A stretch of 64,000 bases of DNA from Campylobacter hyointestinalis subsp. hyointestinalis (GCF_013372145.1 NZ_CP053827.1:1488001-1552000), one strand, 5' to 3'. Positions 55,749-63,959 are shown, counted from the stretch's first letter. Made by a program: numbers and translations. Notes: generated by a model from the sequence alone, not told the origin.

Positions 55749-56441
55749 ATGAAAAGCATTTGTGTTATTCCGGCACGTGGCGGAAGTAAAAGGATTCCAC
55801 ATAAAAATATAGTTGATTTTCTTGGCAAACCGCTAATTAGCTATGCAATAGATGCGGCCAAAGAAGCCGAAATATTTGATGAGATCATAGTCTCCACCGA
55901 TGATGAAATGATAGCAAACATAGCTATGAGATACGGTGCAAATGTGCCAAATCTCCGTCCAAAAGAGCTTAGTGATGACTTTACAAGCAGTGATGATGTT
56001 GAAGATTTTGTCATAAAAGAGCTTAGTGCGCAAGGAAGAGATTTTGATATATCATGTCAGCTTTACGCTACTGCGGTACTATTGCAACCTAAATTTTTAA
56101 AATTAGGATATGATGCGCTTATTGATGATAAAAATCTACAATACAGTCTTGGAGTTTGCGAATTCTCGTCATCTATTTTTCGCTCATTTGAACTAGTTAA
56201 AGATAGATGCAAAATGTTTTATCCACAGCATTATCTCACTCGTTCACAAGACTTACCAAAAGCTTATTTTGATGCTGGACAATTTTGTTTTAGACGCCTA
56301 AGTATGCCAAGAAAAATAAATGTATTTACCGAATGCACAAAGGCCATCATCTTGCCTAGAGAGCTAGTTTGTGATATAGATACACCACAAGACTTAGAAT
56401 TTGCTAAAAAGCTTTATAAAGTAAATAGAAATGAATATTAA
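55749..56441 (+). CDS. pseF: Pseudaminic acid cytidylyltransferase PseF
   Basis: Activates pseudaminic acid with CTP for flagellin or surface glycans. IPARGGSKRIPHKNIVDFLGKPLISYAI is the sugar-nucleotidyltransferase start; HYLTRSQDLPKAYFDAGQFCF and LVCDIDTPQDLEFAKKL are close to C. jejuni PseF. 230 residues. A legionaminic (PtmB) or neuraminic enzyme is less likely because pseG lies in the same locus. It overlaps the next gene by 11 bp. Confidence 0.9.
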   Translation: MKSICVIPARGGSKRIPHKNIVDFLGKPLISYAIDAAKEAEIFDEIIVSTDDEMIANIAMRYGANVPNLRPKELSDDFTSSDDVEDFVIKELSAQGRDFDISCQLYATAVLLQPKFLKLGYDALIDDKNLQYSLGVCEFSSSIFRSFELVKDRCKMFYPQHYLTRSQDLPKAYFDAGQFCFRRLSMPRKINVFTECTKAIILPRELVCDIDTPQDLEFAKKLYKVNRNEY

Positions 56442-57201
56442 TAAGCTAAAATTTCCACTAGTTGTTAAACCGAGCGATAGAAGTGCAGGAAGAGGCGTAG
56501 TAAAAGTAAATAATATTTCTGAACTAAAAATAGCCTACAAAGAAGCAAAATCTTTTGCTACAAACGGTATAGTTTTAATTGAAGAAGTTTTAGATGGAAA
56601 ACAATTTAGTGTCGAAACTATAAGTGAAAATGGCATACATATCATTGTAGCTATAACGGAAGAATTTTTTCGACAAGGTAAATATGAAGATGATTTTTTA
56701 GAAGTAGGACATTTAATTCCTGCTCGTTTGAATGATAAAGAAAAATCCAAAATTCAAAAAGAAACTTTAAAAATTTTAGATGCATTTGAAATCAAATTCG
56801 GTGCTTGTCATATTGAACTAAAACTTGATATTAATGGTGTAAAGATCATAGAAATCGCAAGCAGAATGGGTGGTTGGAGAAATACTCTTATAAGAGATGC
56901 TTACGGATATAATATAAATGAAATGCTTTTAAATGTAAGTTTAAATAAAAAAATGAAATTTAAAGAACAAAAAAATAAATTTAATGCTATTGTAAATTTT
57001 ATCTTTACAAAAGACGATTTTGAACATTATAAATGGACTAGAAAAAAATATCCAGAATTTATCAGTGATGATTTTGTAAATGCAAAAGATGATACTAAAT
57101 TCTTTTATGCTAGCGATCTGCTTTGCTCAAATGGATTTTATTATTTAAAAATACCACCAAAAACAGATATGAAACAGTTTTTACCAAAAGGATATAAATG
57201 A
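56431..57201 (+). CDS. ATP-grasp protein lacking the N-terminal domain (copy 1)
   Basis: 256 residues equal to the last two thirds of the next gene: FPLVVKPSDRSAGRGVVKVNN (nucleotide-binding loop), GIVLIEEVLDGKQFSVETIS, and HIELKLDINGVKIIEIASRMGGWRN with metal-ligand residues. The pre-ATP-grasp domain of about 140 residues is missing; homology begins exactly where the G-tract of copy 2 ends. DNA identity is near-total in two blocks (about 56451-56620 and 56774-56882) and much lower between and after them. The frame is intact, but the ribosome site is weak. It may be a working small protein or a silent donor for copy 2. Confidence 0.75.
   Translation: MNINKLKFPLVVKPSDRSAGRGVVKVNNISELKIAYKEAKSFATNGIVLIEEVLDGKQFSVETISENGIHIIVAITEEFFRQGKYEDDFLEVGHLIPARLNDKEKSKIQKETLKILDAFEIKFGACHIELKLDINGVKIIEIASRMGGWRNTLIRDAYGYNINEMLLNVSLNKKMKFKEQKNKFNAIVNFIFTKDDFEHYKWTRKKYPEFISDDFVNAKDDTKFFYASDLLCSNGFYYLKIPPKTDMKQFLPKGYK
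56451..57201 (+). repeat. Tandem duplication, left copy
   Basis: Matches 57632-58382 at a constant offset of 1181 bp. Two blocks are almost identical in DNA (for example 2 mismatches in about 110 bp from 56774), while the parts between and after them match mainly at protein level. This mosaic suggests duplication followed by gene conversion. Confidence 0.8.
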
Positions 57202-58418
57202 TCAAAAAAGAACATTACTTTATCATTGGCGGTGGAAGTTTGCAACTAGAATTCTTACGCTGCGTAAAAGAAAATGGATTTATAACTCACTGTTTTGATT
57301 ATGATCCAAACTGTATTTGCAAAAATGAATGCGATTTTTTTCATCTAATTAGTATTGGCGAAAAAGAAAAAATTTTAGAACTAGCTAAATTTTATAATAT
57401 TGTCGGCATCGGCACTACTGCAACAGAACTTGGAAATATTACGGTTTGCTATGTAGGTCAAAATTTGGGTCTTGCTACAAATTCTTATGAAACAGCTTTA
57501 AACACAACGGATAAGAGTAGAATGAAAAAGATTTTTACTAAATTTAATATACCTACTGCCAATTATATTGAAATTTCAAATGAAACTGAATTTGAAGAAT
57601 TATTAAACAAAATGGGGGGGGGTATAACCGAATTTCCACTAGTTGTTAAACCAAGCGATAGAAGCGCAGGAAGAGGAGTAAAAAAAGTAAATAATATTTC
57701 TGAACTAAAAATAGCCTACAAAGTAGCAAAAGATTTTGCTACAAACGGTATAGTTTTAATTGAAGAAGTTTTAAAAGGAAGACAATTTAGTGTCGAAACT
57801 ATAAGTTCTAATAAAGAGCATAAAATAGTAGCAATAACAGAAGAATATTTGCGTAAGGGATATTATAAGAATGACTTTTTAGAAACACAACAATTAATTC
57901 CAGCTAGAATTTCTAAAGCCAGGCATCAAGACATAGAGTATCAAATTATAAAAATTTTAGATGCATTTGAAATCAAATTCGGTGCTTGTCATATTGAACT
58001 AAAACTTGATATTAATGGTGTAAAGATCATAGAAATCGCAAGTAGAATGGGCGGTTGGAGAAATGTACTAGTAAAAAACTCTTATGATATAGACTACAAC
58101 TATCTACTTTTAAAAGCAAGCTTAGGTAGGAAGTTAGATGACATAAAATGCAATGCGGAAAATTTTTGCTTAGTTAAAATCATTTTTACGCAAAAAGACT
58201 ATAATTTTTATCTGCATGTTAAACAAAGATATCCACAAATGATAATAAATAATAACGTGTTTATAACAAATGAAACAAAATTTGACTACTCATCGGACTT
58301 GCTTGATGCAAAAGGATATTATTATATCAAAATACCTAGCACCGATAATCCTAGCAAATTCATAAAAGGTATTATAACTGAGTCAAATCCGAAAATAACC
58401 GCAAAATCTTCTCACTAG
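57198..58418 (+). CDS. ATP-grasp ligase, predicted phase variable (copy 2)
   Basis: 406 residues: pre-ATP-grasp Rossmann-like domain (YFIIGGGSLQLEFLRCVKENGF; GIGTTATELGNITVCYVGQNLGL), then the ATP-grasp fold with FPLVVKPSDRSAGRGVKKV and HIELKLDINGVKIIEIASRMGGWRN. Such proteins join a carboxylate to an amine or thiol; the substrate here is unknown, perhaps an amino-acid or acyl group on a nonulosonic acid or phosphonate. A run of nine Gs (57614-57622) encodes Met139-Gly142 at the domain border. In the sequenced state it is in frame (ON). It overlaps copy 1 by 4 bp and, convergently, the kinase gene by 47 bp. Confidence 0.85.
   Translation: MIKKEHYFIIGGGSLQLEFLRCVKENGFITHCFDYDPNCICKNECDFFHLISIGEKEKILELAKFYNIVGIGTTATELGNITVCYVGQNLGLATNSYETALNTTDKSRMKKIFTKFNIPTANYIEISNETEFEELLNKMGGGITEFPLVVKPSDRSAGRGVKKVNNISELKIAYKVAKDFATNGIVLIEEVLKGRQFSVETISSNKEHKIVAITEEYLRKGYYKNDFLETQQLIPARISKARHQDIEYQIIKILDAFEIKFGACHIELKLDINGVKIIEIASRMGGWRNVLVKNSYDIDYNYLLLKASLGRKLDDIKCNAENFCLVKIIFTQKDYNFYLHVKQRYPQMIINNNVFITNETKFDYSSDLLDAKGYYYIKIPSTDNPSKFIKGIITESNPKITAKSSH
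57614..57622 (+). repeat. G9 homopolymer tract (contingency locus)
   Basis: Nine consecutive Gs inside the copy 2 frame. With eight Gs the frame reads GTA TAA and stops at once; with ten it stops after eight more codons (TAA at about 57647). So every single-base change cuts the protein before its catalytic domain. Poly-G tracts of this length are the usual phase switches of Campylobacter surface genes. It is the only G or C run of this length I noticed in the window. Confidence 0.85.
57632..58382 (+). repeat. Tandem duplication, right copy
   Basis: Partner of 56451-57201 at a constant offset of 1181 bp. Its left edge starts ten bases after the G9 tract. Confidence 0.8.
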
Positions 58419-58878
58419 CAAATGCGGTATCTACTTCGTCTTTGAATACAAGATGGCTATTTTTCGGAAGCTCTGCTTCTTGATTAAGCCCTACCATATT
58501 AATAGTATTATTTTTAAAAAAATTCTTACTGTCTCGCTTTTGTCGAATTTCGAGAGAGACGTCAAGAAAAATTTCTAAATAAACTTTGAAATTTTCACGA
58601 TTAAAATCCCTAACTTTATCAAACATAGAAATAGTGGCAAGTACAACTACGAAGCCTTGATCAACTAGAATTTTAGCAATTTTCACATAATACATAGCCA
58701 TAGACATTCGTCCATTACTAGTATAGTCAAAATTATGAACGCATTCTCTCAAAGTATCTCCATCTAAAAAAATAGCCTTTATACCTTTATTTACTTGAAG
58801 GCTTGCTACTACTTGCTTTGCTAATGTACTTTTACCACTTCCGCTAAATCCTGTTATATATATTAAAGCCCCTTGCAA
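58372..58878 (-). CDS. APS-kinase-like nucleotide kinase (CysC family)
   Basis: 168-residue P-loop kinase: YITGFSGSGKSTLAKQV (residues 8-24), FLDGDTLRECV near 37, and a C-terminal DVSLEIRQKRD segment, all as in adenylylsulfate kinase. No sulfate-assimilation gene is near; instead it ends a phosphonate operon. In C. jejuni the CysC-like Cj1415 acts in capsular phosphoramidate synthesis on a cytidine nucleotide, so a 3'-phosphorylation of a CMP-phosphonate is a reasonable inference. It overlaps the decarboxylase gene by 16 bp. Confidence 0.82.
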   Translation of the reverse strand: MQGALIYITGFSGSGKSTLAKQVVASLQVNKGIKAIFLDGDTLRECVHNFDYTSNGRMSMAMYYVKIAKILVDQGFVVVLATISMFDKVRDFNRENFKVYLEIFLDVSLEIRQKRDSKNFFKNNTINMVGLNQEAELPKNSHLVFKDEVDTAFASEKILRLFSDLTQL

Positions 58879-59954
58879 AATTTCTCCTTGAGCTTTAAAA
58901 TATCCTTTGGTCTACCAAGATCCTTTCTGGCGCCTTTACTTACTCTTATCTCTAAAAATATAAGTTTTTGTGAATCTTTTATTCTATCTAAAACAGATAT
59001 TAGTTCATTTTTTGAACTAACACTATAGCTCTCATCATATCCACAAGATTTAGCAATCAATGTAAAATTACCATTTTTTGCATTTGTTTCTTGCCCACCG
59101 ACACTATCGTGAGCGAAATTATTTAATACCACGTGGATAAATTTAGCTCCTTTAAAGTTCAAAATAGAACCCATATGCATTATAAAAGATCCATCTCCAT
59201 CAAGACAAATAACCCTATTTTTGCTAAATTTATCTATCATAAAAGCAATTGAACTTGCAAATCCCATAGAGCCAACTACTAAAAAATCATTTTCATGACC
59301 TTGATTCTTAAGATCTCTTAATTCATAATTCTCACGTGAAATCATCCCCGTAGTACTAATAAATTTTGCACCGACAAATGTATCTTGTATTAAAGAAATA
59401 GCTTCTTCCCTATTTAAACTATACCCATTTCCTACATCATCTAGATTAAACTTTTCAAAAGTATCCTTTTCAATCAACACAGCAAACGGCGTAATATTTT
59501 TCATGCATTCTTCTATAGCATTTAAAATTTGTACCTCTGCTTTTTTAATATCTTTTACAAGCGTAATAAAAGGAATTCCACATGCGGCTAAAATTTTATC
59601 GGTTACTTCACCTTGTTTTTTATGCTGAGGCTCATCATTTACTCCACCCCTAAGACCGATCAACATCAAAAATGGTAATCCATAAACCTTTTCATCGGCT
59701 AAAGATAACATTGGATTTATCGCATTTCCTAGTCCTGAATTTTGCATATACACAAGACCTATTTTAGAAGTAGCTAAGTGGTAACCGCATGCGAATGCAA
59801 CCGCTTGCCCTTCATTAGCAGTAGTGAAAAATTTACCATCCCCAGCTACTTGATTTAAAGCTGAATTTAAAGGCTTTAAAAGACTATCTGGAACACCAGC
59901 AAAAAATCCGATATTTTTATCTAAGAATTTAGCAAATTCTAAAGAATCTATCAT
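58863..59954 (-). CDS. ppd: Phosphonopyruvate decarboxylase
   Basis: ThDP enzyme that pulls the PEP mutase reaction forward by turning phosphonopyruvate into phosphonoacetaldehyde. N-terminal FFAGVPDSLLKPLNSAL, TTANEGQAVAFACGYHLAT with the catalytic glutamate near residue 44, LGNAINPMLSLAD, GLRGGVNDEPQHKKQGEVT near 109, and the ThDP motif CLDGDGSFIMHMGSILNF ... VLNNFAHDSVGGQ near 250-285. 363 residues. It starts 2 bp after the PEP mutase stop. Sulfopyruvate decarboxylase is the main alternative, excluded by context. Confidence 0.95.
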   Translation of the reverse strand: MIDSLEFAKFLDKNIGFFAGVPDSLLKPLNSALNQVAGDGKFFTTANEGQAVAFACGYHLATSKIGLVYMQNSGLGNAINPMLSLADEKVYGLPFLMLIGLRGGVNDEPQHKKQGEVTDKILAACGIPFITLVKDIKKAEVQILNAIEECMKNITPFAVLIEKDTFEKFNLDDVGNGYSLNREEAISLIQDTFVGAKFISTTGMISRENYELRDLKNQGHENDFLVVGSMGFASSIAFMIDKFSKNRVICLDGDGSFIMHMGSILNFKGAKFIHVVLNNFAHDSVGGQETNAKNGNFTLIAKSCGYDESYSVSSKNELISVLDRIKDSQKLIFLEIRVSKGARKDLGRPKDILKLKEKFCKGL

Positions 59955-59956
59955 TC

Positions 59957-61261
59957 CTAATTACCTTTAATTAAACTTATAAGCTCAAGTGCAGAAATAT
60001 AGTTTTTATCGGCTTCAAGTGCTCTTTTATGCGACAATATGGATGTTGCAGTATTTAACATAGCAGTATATGAAGCCCTTAAAAGTTGATTTGCATAAAC
60101 AATTATATTTGCTCCAGCTTTTTGTAGATCTTCTTCGCTTAAAATAGGATAATTAGTAGGCACAACCATCAAAGGCTTTCTGTTTTTAAATTTATTATAA
60201 ATTTCACAGAACTCTAGAATTTCAGCGCCATCTTTTTTACGTGAATGTATCATTATGCCATCAGCCCCCGCTTCTATATACTCCTTTGCTCTTAATACTG
60301 CATCATCCATACCGACCCCTAAAATAAGACTTTCTATACGAGCTATTATCATAAAATCATCTGTGATTTGAGCGTTTTTACCAGCTTTAATTTTCTCACA
60401 AAAATGCTCTATACTATCTTGAGTATGTTTTGCGGCACTTCCTTCAAGTAGCGAATTCTTTTTAAGTCCCATTTTATCTTCTATAACAACAGCACTAACA
60501 CCAAGTCTTTCCAACCTTTTTACAGTTAATGCAAAATGTGGTATCTCTGAACCTGTATCTCCATCATATATTATAGGCTTTGTGCAAACCTCAAGTATGT
60601 CATTTACAGTCGTCATTCTTGATGTCAAATCAACGAATTCAATATCTGGTTTACCTTTTGCACTAGAGTCGGTAAGCGAACTTAACCAAATCAAATCAAA
60701 ACTTTGATTCACGCCGTTTTCATCTTTTACACTCGCATCTTCAACTATCATCGCACTTAGTCCACTATGAGCTTCTATGCCTTTTATCATAGGTTTAGCA
60801 TTTAGAGATTTTTTGAGTGCGGCTAGGCGGATATGTGGCATTATTCCAAGCTCTTTTATACTTTTATTAAATTTAGTAGATGAAATATCTTTTGTATATT
60901 GAGGCTCTACTACTTTTCCACCCCAAGTTTGCATCAATGCAATAGCTCTTTGTCTTGGACCATTTAATGGTCCTTCATTCCAGTCGCTACCATGGACTAA
61001 AAAATCAGGCTTGTATTTTATTAAATTTGGCTCATACTCTTTTTCATCTTGCATTACAACTTCATCGACGCCTTTTAAATTTTCAACTACAACCTTTCTT
61101 TGTTCATATGTCATAAAAGGTACTCTTTTATAACTTGCTATTGCCCTATCTGAAAATAGCCCAACCATGACGCGTCCAAGCTTTGCAGCTTCTTTTATGA
61201 TATTTAAATGACCAGGATGAATGATATCTGCTGCCATAGGCACATAAACAAGTTTTTTCAA
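59957..61261 (-). CDS. pepM: Fusion of phosphonate nucleotidyltransferase and PEP mutase
   Basis: Two enzymes in one chain of 434 residues. Residues 1-140 are a cytidylyltransferase-like domain (HPGH at 15-18; ISSTK at 126-130) of the type that activates phosphonates with CTP (PntC). Residues of about 150-434 are PEP mutase, which rearranges phosphoenolpyruvate to form the carbon-phosphorus bond: YDGDTG (Asp233, Asp235) and EDKMGLKKNS (261-270) are the diagnostic motifs separating it from isocitrate lyase relatives. PntC-PepM fusions are known in other bacteria. Starts 3 bp after the radical SAM gene. Confidence 0.95.
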   Translation of the reverse strand: MKKLVYVPMAADIIHPGHLNIIKEAAKLGRVMVGLFSDRAIASYKRVPFMTYEQRKVVVENLKGVDEVVMQDEKEYEPNLIKYKPDFLVHGSDWNEGPLNGPRQRAIALMQTWGGKVVEPQYTKDISSTKFNKSIKELGIMPHIRLAALKKSLNAKPMIKGIEAHSGLSAMIVEDASVKDENGVNQSFDLIWLSSLTDSSAKGKPDIEFVDLTSRMTTVNDILEVCTKPIIYDGDTGSEIPHFALTVKRLERLGVSAVVIEDKMGLKKNSLLEGSAAKHTQDSIEHFCEKIKAGKNAQITDDFMIIARIESLILGVGMDDAVLRAKEYIEAGADGIMIHSRKKDGAEILEFCEIYNKFKNRKPLMVVPTNYPILSEEDLQKAGANIIVYANQLLRASYTAMLNTATSILSHKRALEADKNYISALELISLIKGN

Positions 61262-61264
61262 TTT

Positions 61265-62275
61265 TTATCCTTTAAATAAACAAGTATCGCATAATCTAGT
61301 TTTACTCAGATCACCTTTTATATGAGCATCTCTAAGTTCTTGCATTCCTTTTGAATGCCAGATATTATAAATGCTATCATTGTGTATATTTCCGACTGCT
61401 ATATGTTTTGCAGCGTGAGACGCACAAGGCACGACAAGTCCATCTCCGTGTATAAATAACGATTCAAAAGGATATGAACAACTTTGTTTTCCATCTATAG
61501 GAGCTTCAGATATTGCCATGCTTCTTTCATCGCCAAATGGAGAAATCGGCACGTATCTTTGTACTGCTACATAATCAACCTTATCCACCCAATATTTCTT
61601 AAATGCTTCAAGTTCGTGTTTGTTTTTTTGTTGTAGTAAAAAACTCACGCGAACTATAGGCAAATTTTTACCCATTTTCGCGCGTAAATTTAAAAACGTT
61701 TCTATATTTTTTATAACAGTTTTAAAATCTAGCCCAATTCGAATTTTATTATAAGTTTCTTCAGTAAAAGCATCGATACTAAAATTCATTCTGCTTACAT
61801 TTGTATCAAGCATTCTACGACTGATTTCTTCTGTGAGTAAAGATGCATTTGTATTAAAATGTATATCCATTATATTTTTTTTTGTGCTTACGTATTCAAG
61901 TCTTTCCATTATATCAGGATCTAAAAGTGGCTCATTTGTTTGCGAAACACCTACGGATGGACATTCGTGTTCGTCGCATTCATCGACAAGTTTTTTAAAG
62001 GTATCAAAAGCCAAATAGCCTTTATAAGCATAATCTTTTCTTAAATCAGGATGACCATGGACGCACATTGTACAGCGAGCATTGCATTTAAATTGATTTT
62101 CAAAACGGACAAAAAGCGGAAAATCATTTAAAATTTGCTTTGATGCATCACTCCATTTTTTGCGATAATCAAGCCATTTTTGTCCATATTTTTTTACAAA
62201 AATTTCATTGATATCATTTTTTGAGTTATTAACAACTCTGCCAGCAGATGTTGCTTCAGTTTTTATCTCATTCAT
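61265..62275 (-). CDS. Radical SAM protein with a short SPASM-like end
   Basis: 336 residues. CNARCTMC (Cys64, Cys68, Cys71) binds the SAM-cleaving cluster. The C-terminal part has four cysteines in CSYPFESLFIHGDGLVVPC and LCDTC, so probably one extra 4Fe-4S cluster. Substrate unknown. Its place in the phosphonate operon, overlapping the CDP-alcohol transferase gene by 8 bp, suggests it modifies the phosphonate or the glycan that carries it. There is no B12-binding domain, so it is not a classical phosphonate methylase. Confidence 0.85.
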   Translation of the reverse strand: MNEIKTEATSAGRVVNNSKNDINEIFVKKYGQKWLDYRKKWSDASKQILNDFPLFVRFENQFKCNARCTMCVHGHPDLRKDYAYKGYLAFDTFKKLVDECDEHECPSVGVSQTNEPLLDPDIMERLEYVSTKKNIMDIHFNTNASLLTEEISRRMLDTNVSRMNFSIDAFTEETYNKIRIGLDFKTVIKNIETFLNLRAKMGKNLPIVRVSFLLQQKNKHELEAFKKYWVDKVDYVAVQRYVPISPFGDERSMAISEAPIDGKQSCSYPFESLFIHGDGLVVPCASHAAKHIAVGNIHNDSIYNIWHSKGMQELRDAHIKGDLSKTRLCDTCLFKG

Positions 62276-62954
62276 AATCTTCCTTTTTTTCTAAATTTTG
62301 ATTAACTTTTAGCTCTATAATTCTATAAATAATATCAAATACATATATAAAAGATATGACAAAAAATAGAGCCTTAAACCAGCCAAATATCAAAAATAAA
62401 CTAACAGTGCTAAGCATCAAAGAACAATCAATGCCTAAAATAAAATTTCTATCCATAAACCATTTTTTAAGCCCAAATCTACGAATTTGCTTTAATTTTC
62501 TGAGCTCTTTTTGCAAGTAAAACATCGCTATAAATCCATGCAAATTCATACAAAAAATAACCATCAAAGCAAGATATATACTCAAATTTTCGCTTATTGC
62601 TATAAAGATAAAAATCACGTTAAAAAATACATTATCGTTAAATCTATCCAGCCTAGAGCCGATCCAGGTTTTTTTATCAGTGTATCTTGCTAGTGTTCCA
62701 TCAGCATGATCAATAATAGCATAAACTTGTATAAAAATAGCAGCTAAAGTATAATAATGATAATATATAAAAAATAATACAAGAGGGAAAATTATACAAT
62801 TGACAGCAGTAACCGCAACTGGATGTATGCCGCTTTTAGCAAGCGGTATAAGTAAAAATTTTCTGACTATCAAAATTCTATAAACGTATTCTATTAAATA
62901 CATAGATTTTGTTTCTAGTCGCTGACGTTTTTTTAATTTTTCATCTAAATCCAC
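62268..62954 (-). CDS. CDP-alcohol phosphatidyltransferase family protein
   Basis: Integral membrane transferase of 228 residues with about six hydrophobic segments. The full catalytic motif is present: D82-HA-DG-TL-AR, eight residues, G99, D103 and D107. Family members move a phospho-alcohol from a CDP-alcohol to an acceptor. In phosphonate clusters they are thought to use CMP-phosphonate to decorate a lipid or glycan. Which acceptor is used here is unknown. It follows pseG after 51 bp. Confidence 0.88.
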   Translation of the reverse strand: MDLDEKLKKRQRLETKSMYLIEYVYRILIVRKFLLIPLAKSGIHPVAVTAVNCIIFPLVLFFIYYHYYTLAAIFIQVYAIIDHADGTLARYTDKKTWIGSRLDRFNDNVFFNVIFIFIAISENLSIYLALMVIFCMNLHGFIAMFYLQKELRKLKQIRRFGLKKWFMDRNFILGIDCSLMLSTVSLFLIFGWFKALFFVISFIYVFDIIYRIIELKVNQNLEKKEDYE

Positions 62955-63005
62955 AATTTATCCTTTTTATTTTTTTAATCGACAAAAACGAGCTTTTATT
63001 GATAT

Positions 63006-63959
63006 TTAGCAAAATATTTTATCAAAATTTAATTCATTGATATGACGAAATTTAAATTTATTATCTATATTTTTTCTCATTGCTAAACGTTTTTCGTAGT
63101 TTAAATTTTGCAAATTTTCTAAAATTTTATCATCTTTTACGCTTAAGATTATTCCCATTTCAGAGCCAAATTTGGCTAAATTTTCTTGATTTTGAGCCAA
63201 AACTAAACCCAAACTAGGCACACCAAGACAAAACAGTTCATATGCAGTCTGTCCAAGCCCACAAATAGCAATATCACAATTTTTCATCAAATCCACCATT
63301 TTCGCATTTTCATAACATTTTATATTTTTACTTTCAAAAGAAATGATTTCATCTCTAAATTTAAACGCTTTGCCTATAACAGCATGTAAAGTAATATTTT
63401 TTTGTTTTAAAAATTCGCTTAAACTCAAAATAATTTTTTTAGTTAAATTTTTATCGTCACTTCCGCCAAGCGTAAGCAATATATCCGTAATTTCATTTTT
63501 TATATGAATTTTATTTTGCCCTAAAAACTCATCTCGTAAGCACAAAAATTCAAAAAATTTTTGCGTTCTTTTAGCTGTTTTATAAGGTAAAAGCTTAGCA
63601 TATAAATTTTGATTAAAAATATAATCCACATCGTAAAACTCAAGTTCGCATTCATCATCTATGCACATTACTTTTTTAAATTTTGTTTTAGATTTTGTAA
63701 AAAATTCGGCCGACACATCATAACTATCAACGATTAGAAACTCAGCTTTAATTTCTAGAATCTCATCTAAAGTTTGAATCTTAACTAGTTCAAATCCGCT
63801 ATTTTTAACCAGATCATGTCCAGCACTAAATCTTGATTTATTATCACTAACAAAATAAATCTGAAATCCTTTTAGATACGAAGCAAATGAGATCATTCTA
63901 ACAATATGACCTAGTCCGACACTTTGGCCGCCATTTGCATAGATTAAAACTTTTTTCAC
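63006..63959 (-). CDS. pseG: Pseudaminic acid pathway hydrolase PseG
   Basis: Removes UDP from UDP-2,4-diacetamido-2,4,6-trideoxy-altrose in pseudaminic acid synthesis. GT-B fold with YANGGQSVGLGHIVRM near residue 8 (family GxGHxxR), LLTLGGSDDKN near 170 and NCDIAICGLGQTAYELFCLGVPSLGL near 230. 317 residues. It starts with GTG (AAGGA eleven bases upstream) and overlaps the stop of an upstream frame, so the operon continues beyond the window. Confidence 0.9.
   Translation of the reverse strand: MKKVLIYANGGQSVGLGHIVRMISFASYLKGFQIYFVSDNKSRFSAGHDLVKNSGFELVKIQTLDEILEIKAEFLIVDSYDVSAEFFTKSKTKFKKVMCIDDECELEFYDVDYIFNQNLYAKLLPYKTAKRTQKFFEFLCLRDEFLGQNKIHIKNEITDILLTLGGSDDKNLTKKIILSLSEFLKQKNITLHAVIGKAFKFRDEIISFESKNIKCYENAKMVDLMKNCDIAICGLGQTAYELFCLGVPSLGLVLAQNQENLAKFGSEMGIILSVKDDKILENLQNLNYEKRLAMRKNIDNKFKFRHINELNFDKIFC

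Noticed and set aside
56431-57201. ATP-grasp copy 1 as a plain pseudogene
   Set aside because: It lacks the N-terminal domain, but its frame is fully open over 256 codons with catalytic motifs kept, so selection or recent conversion is maintaining it; I list it as a gene with doubt.
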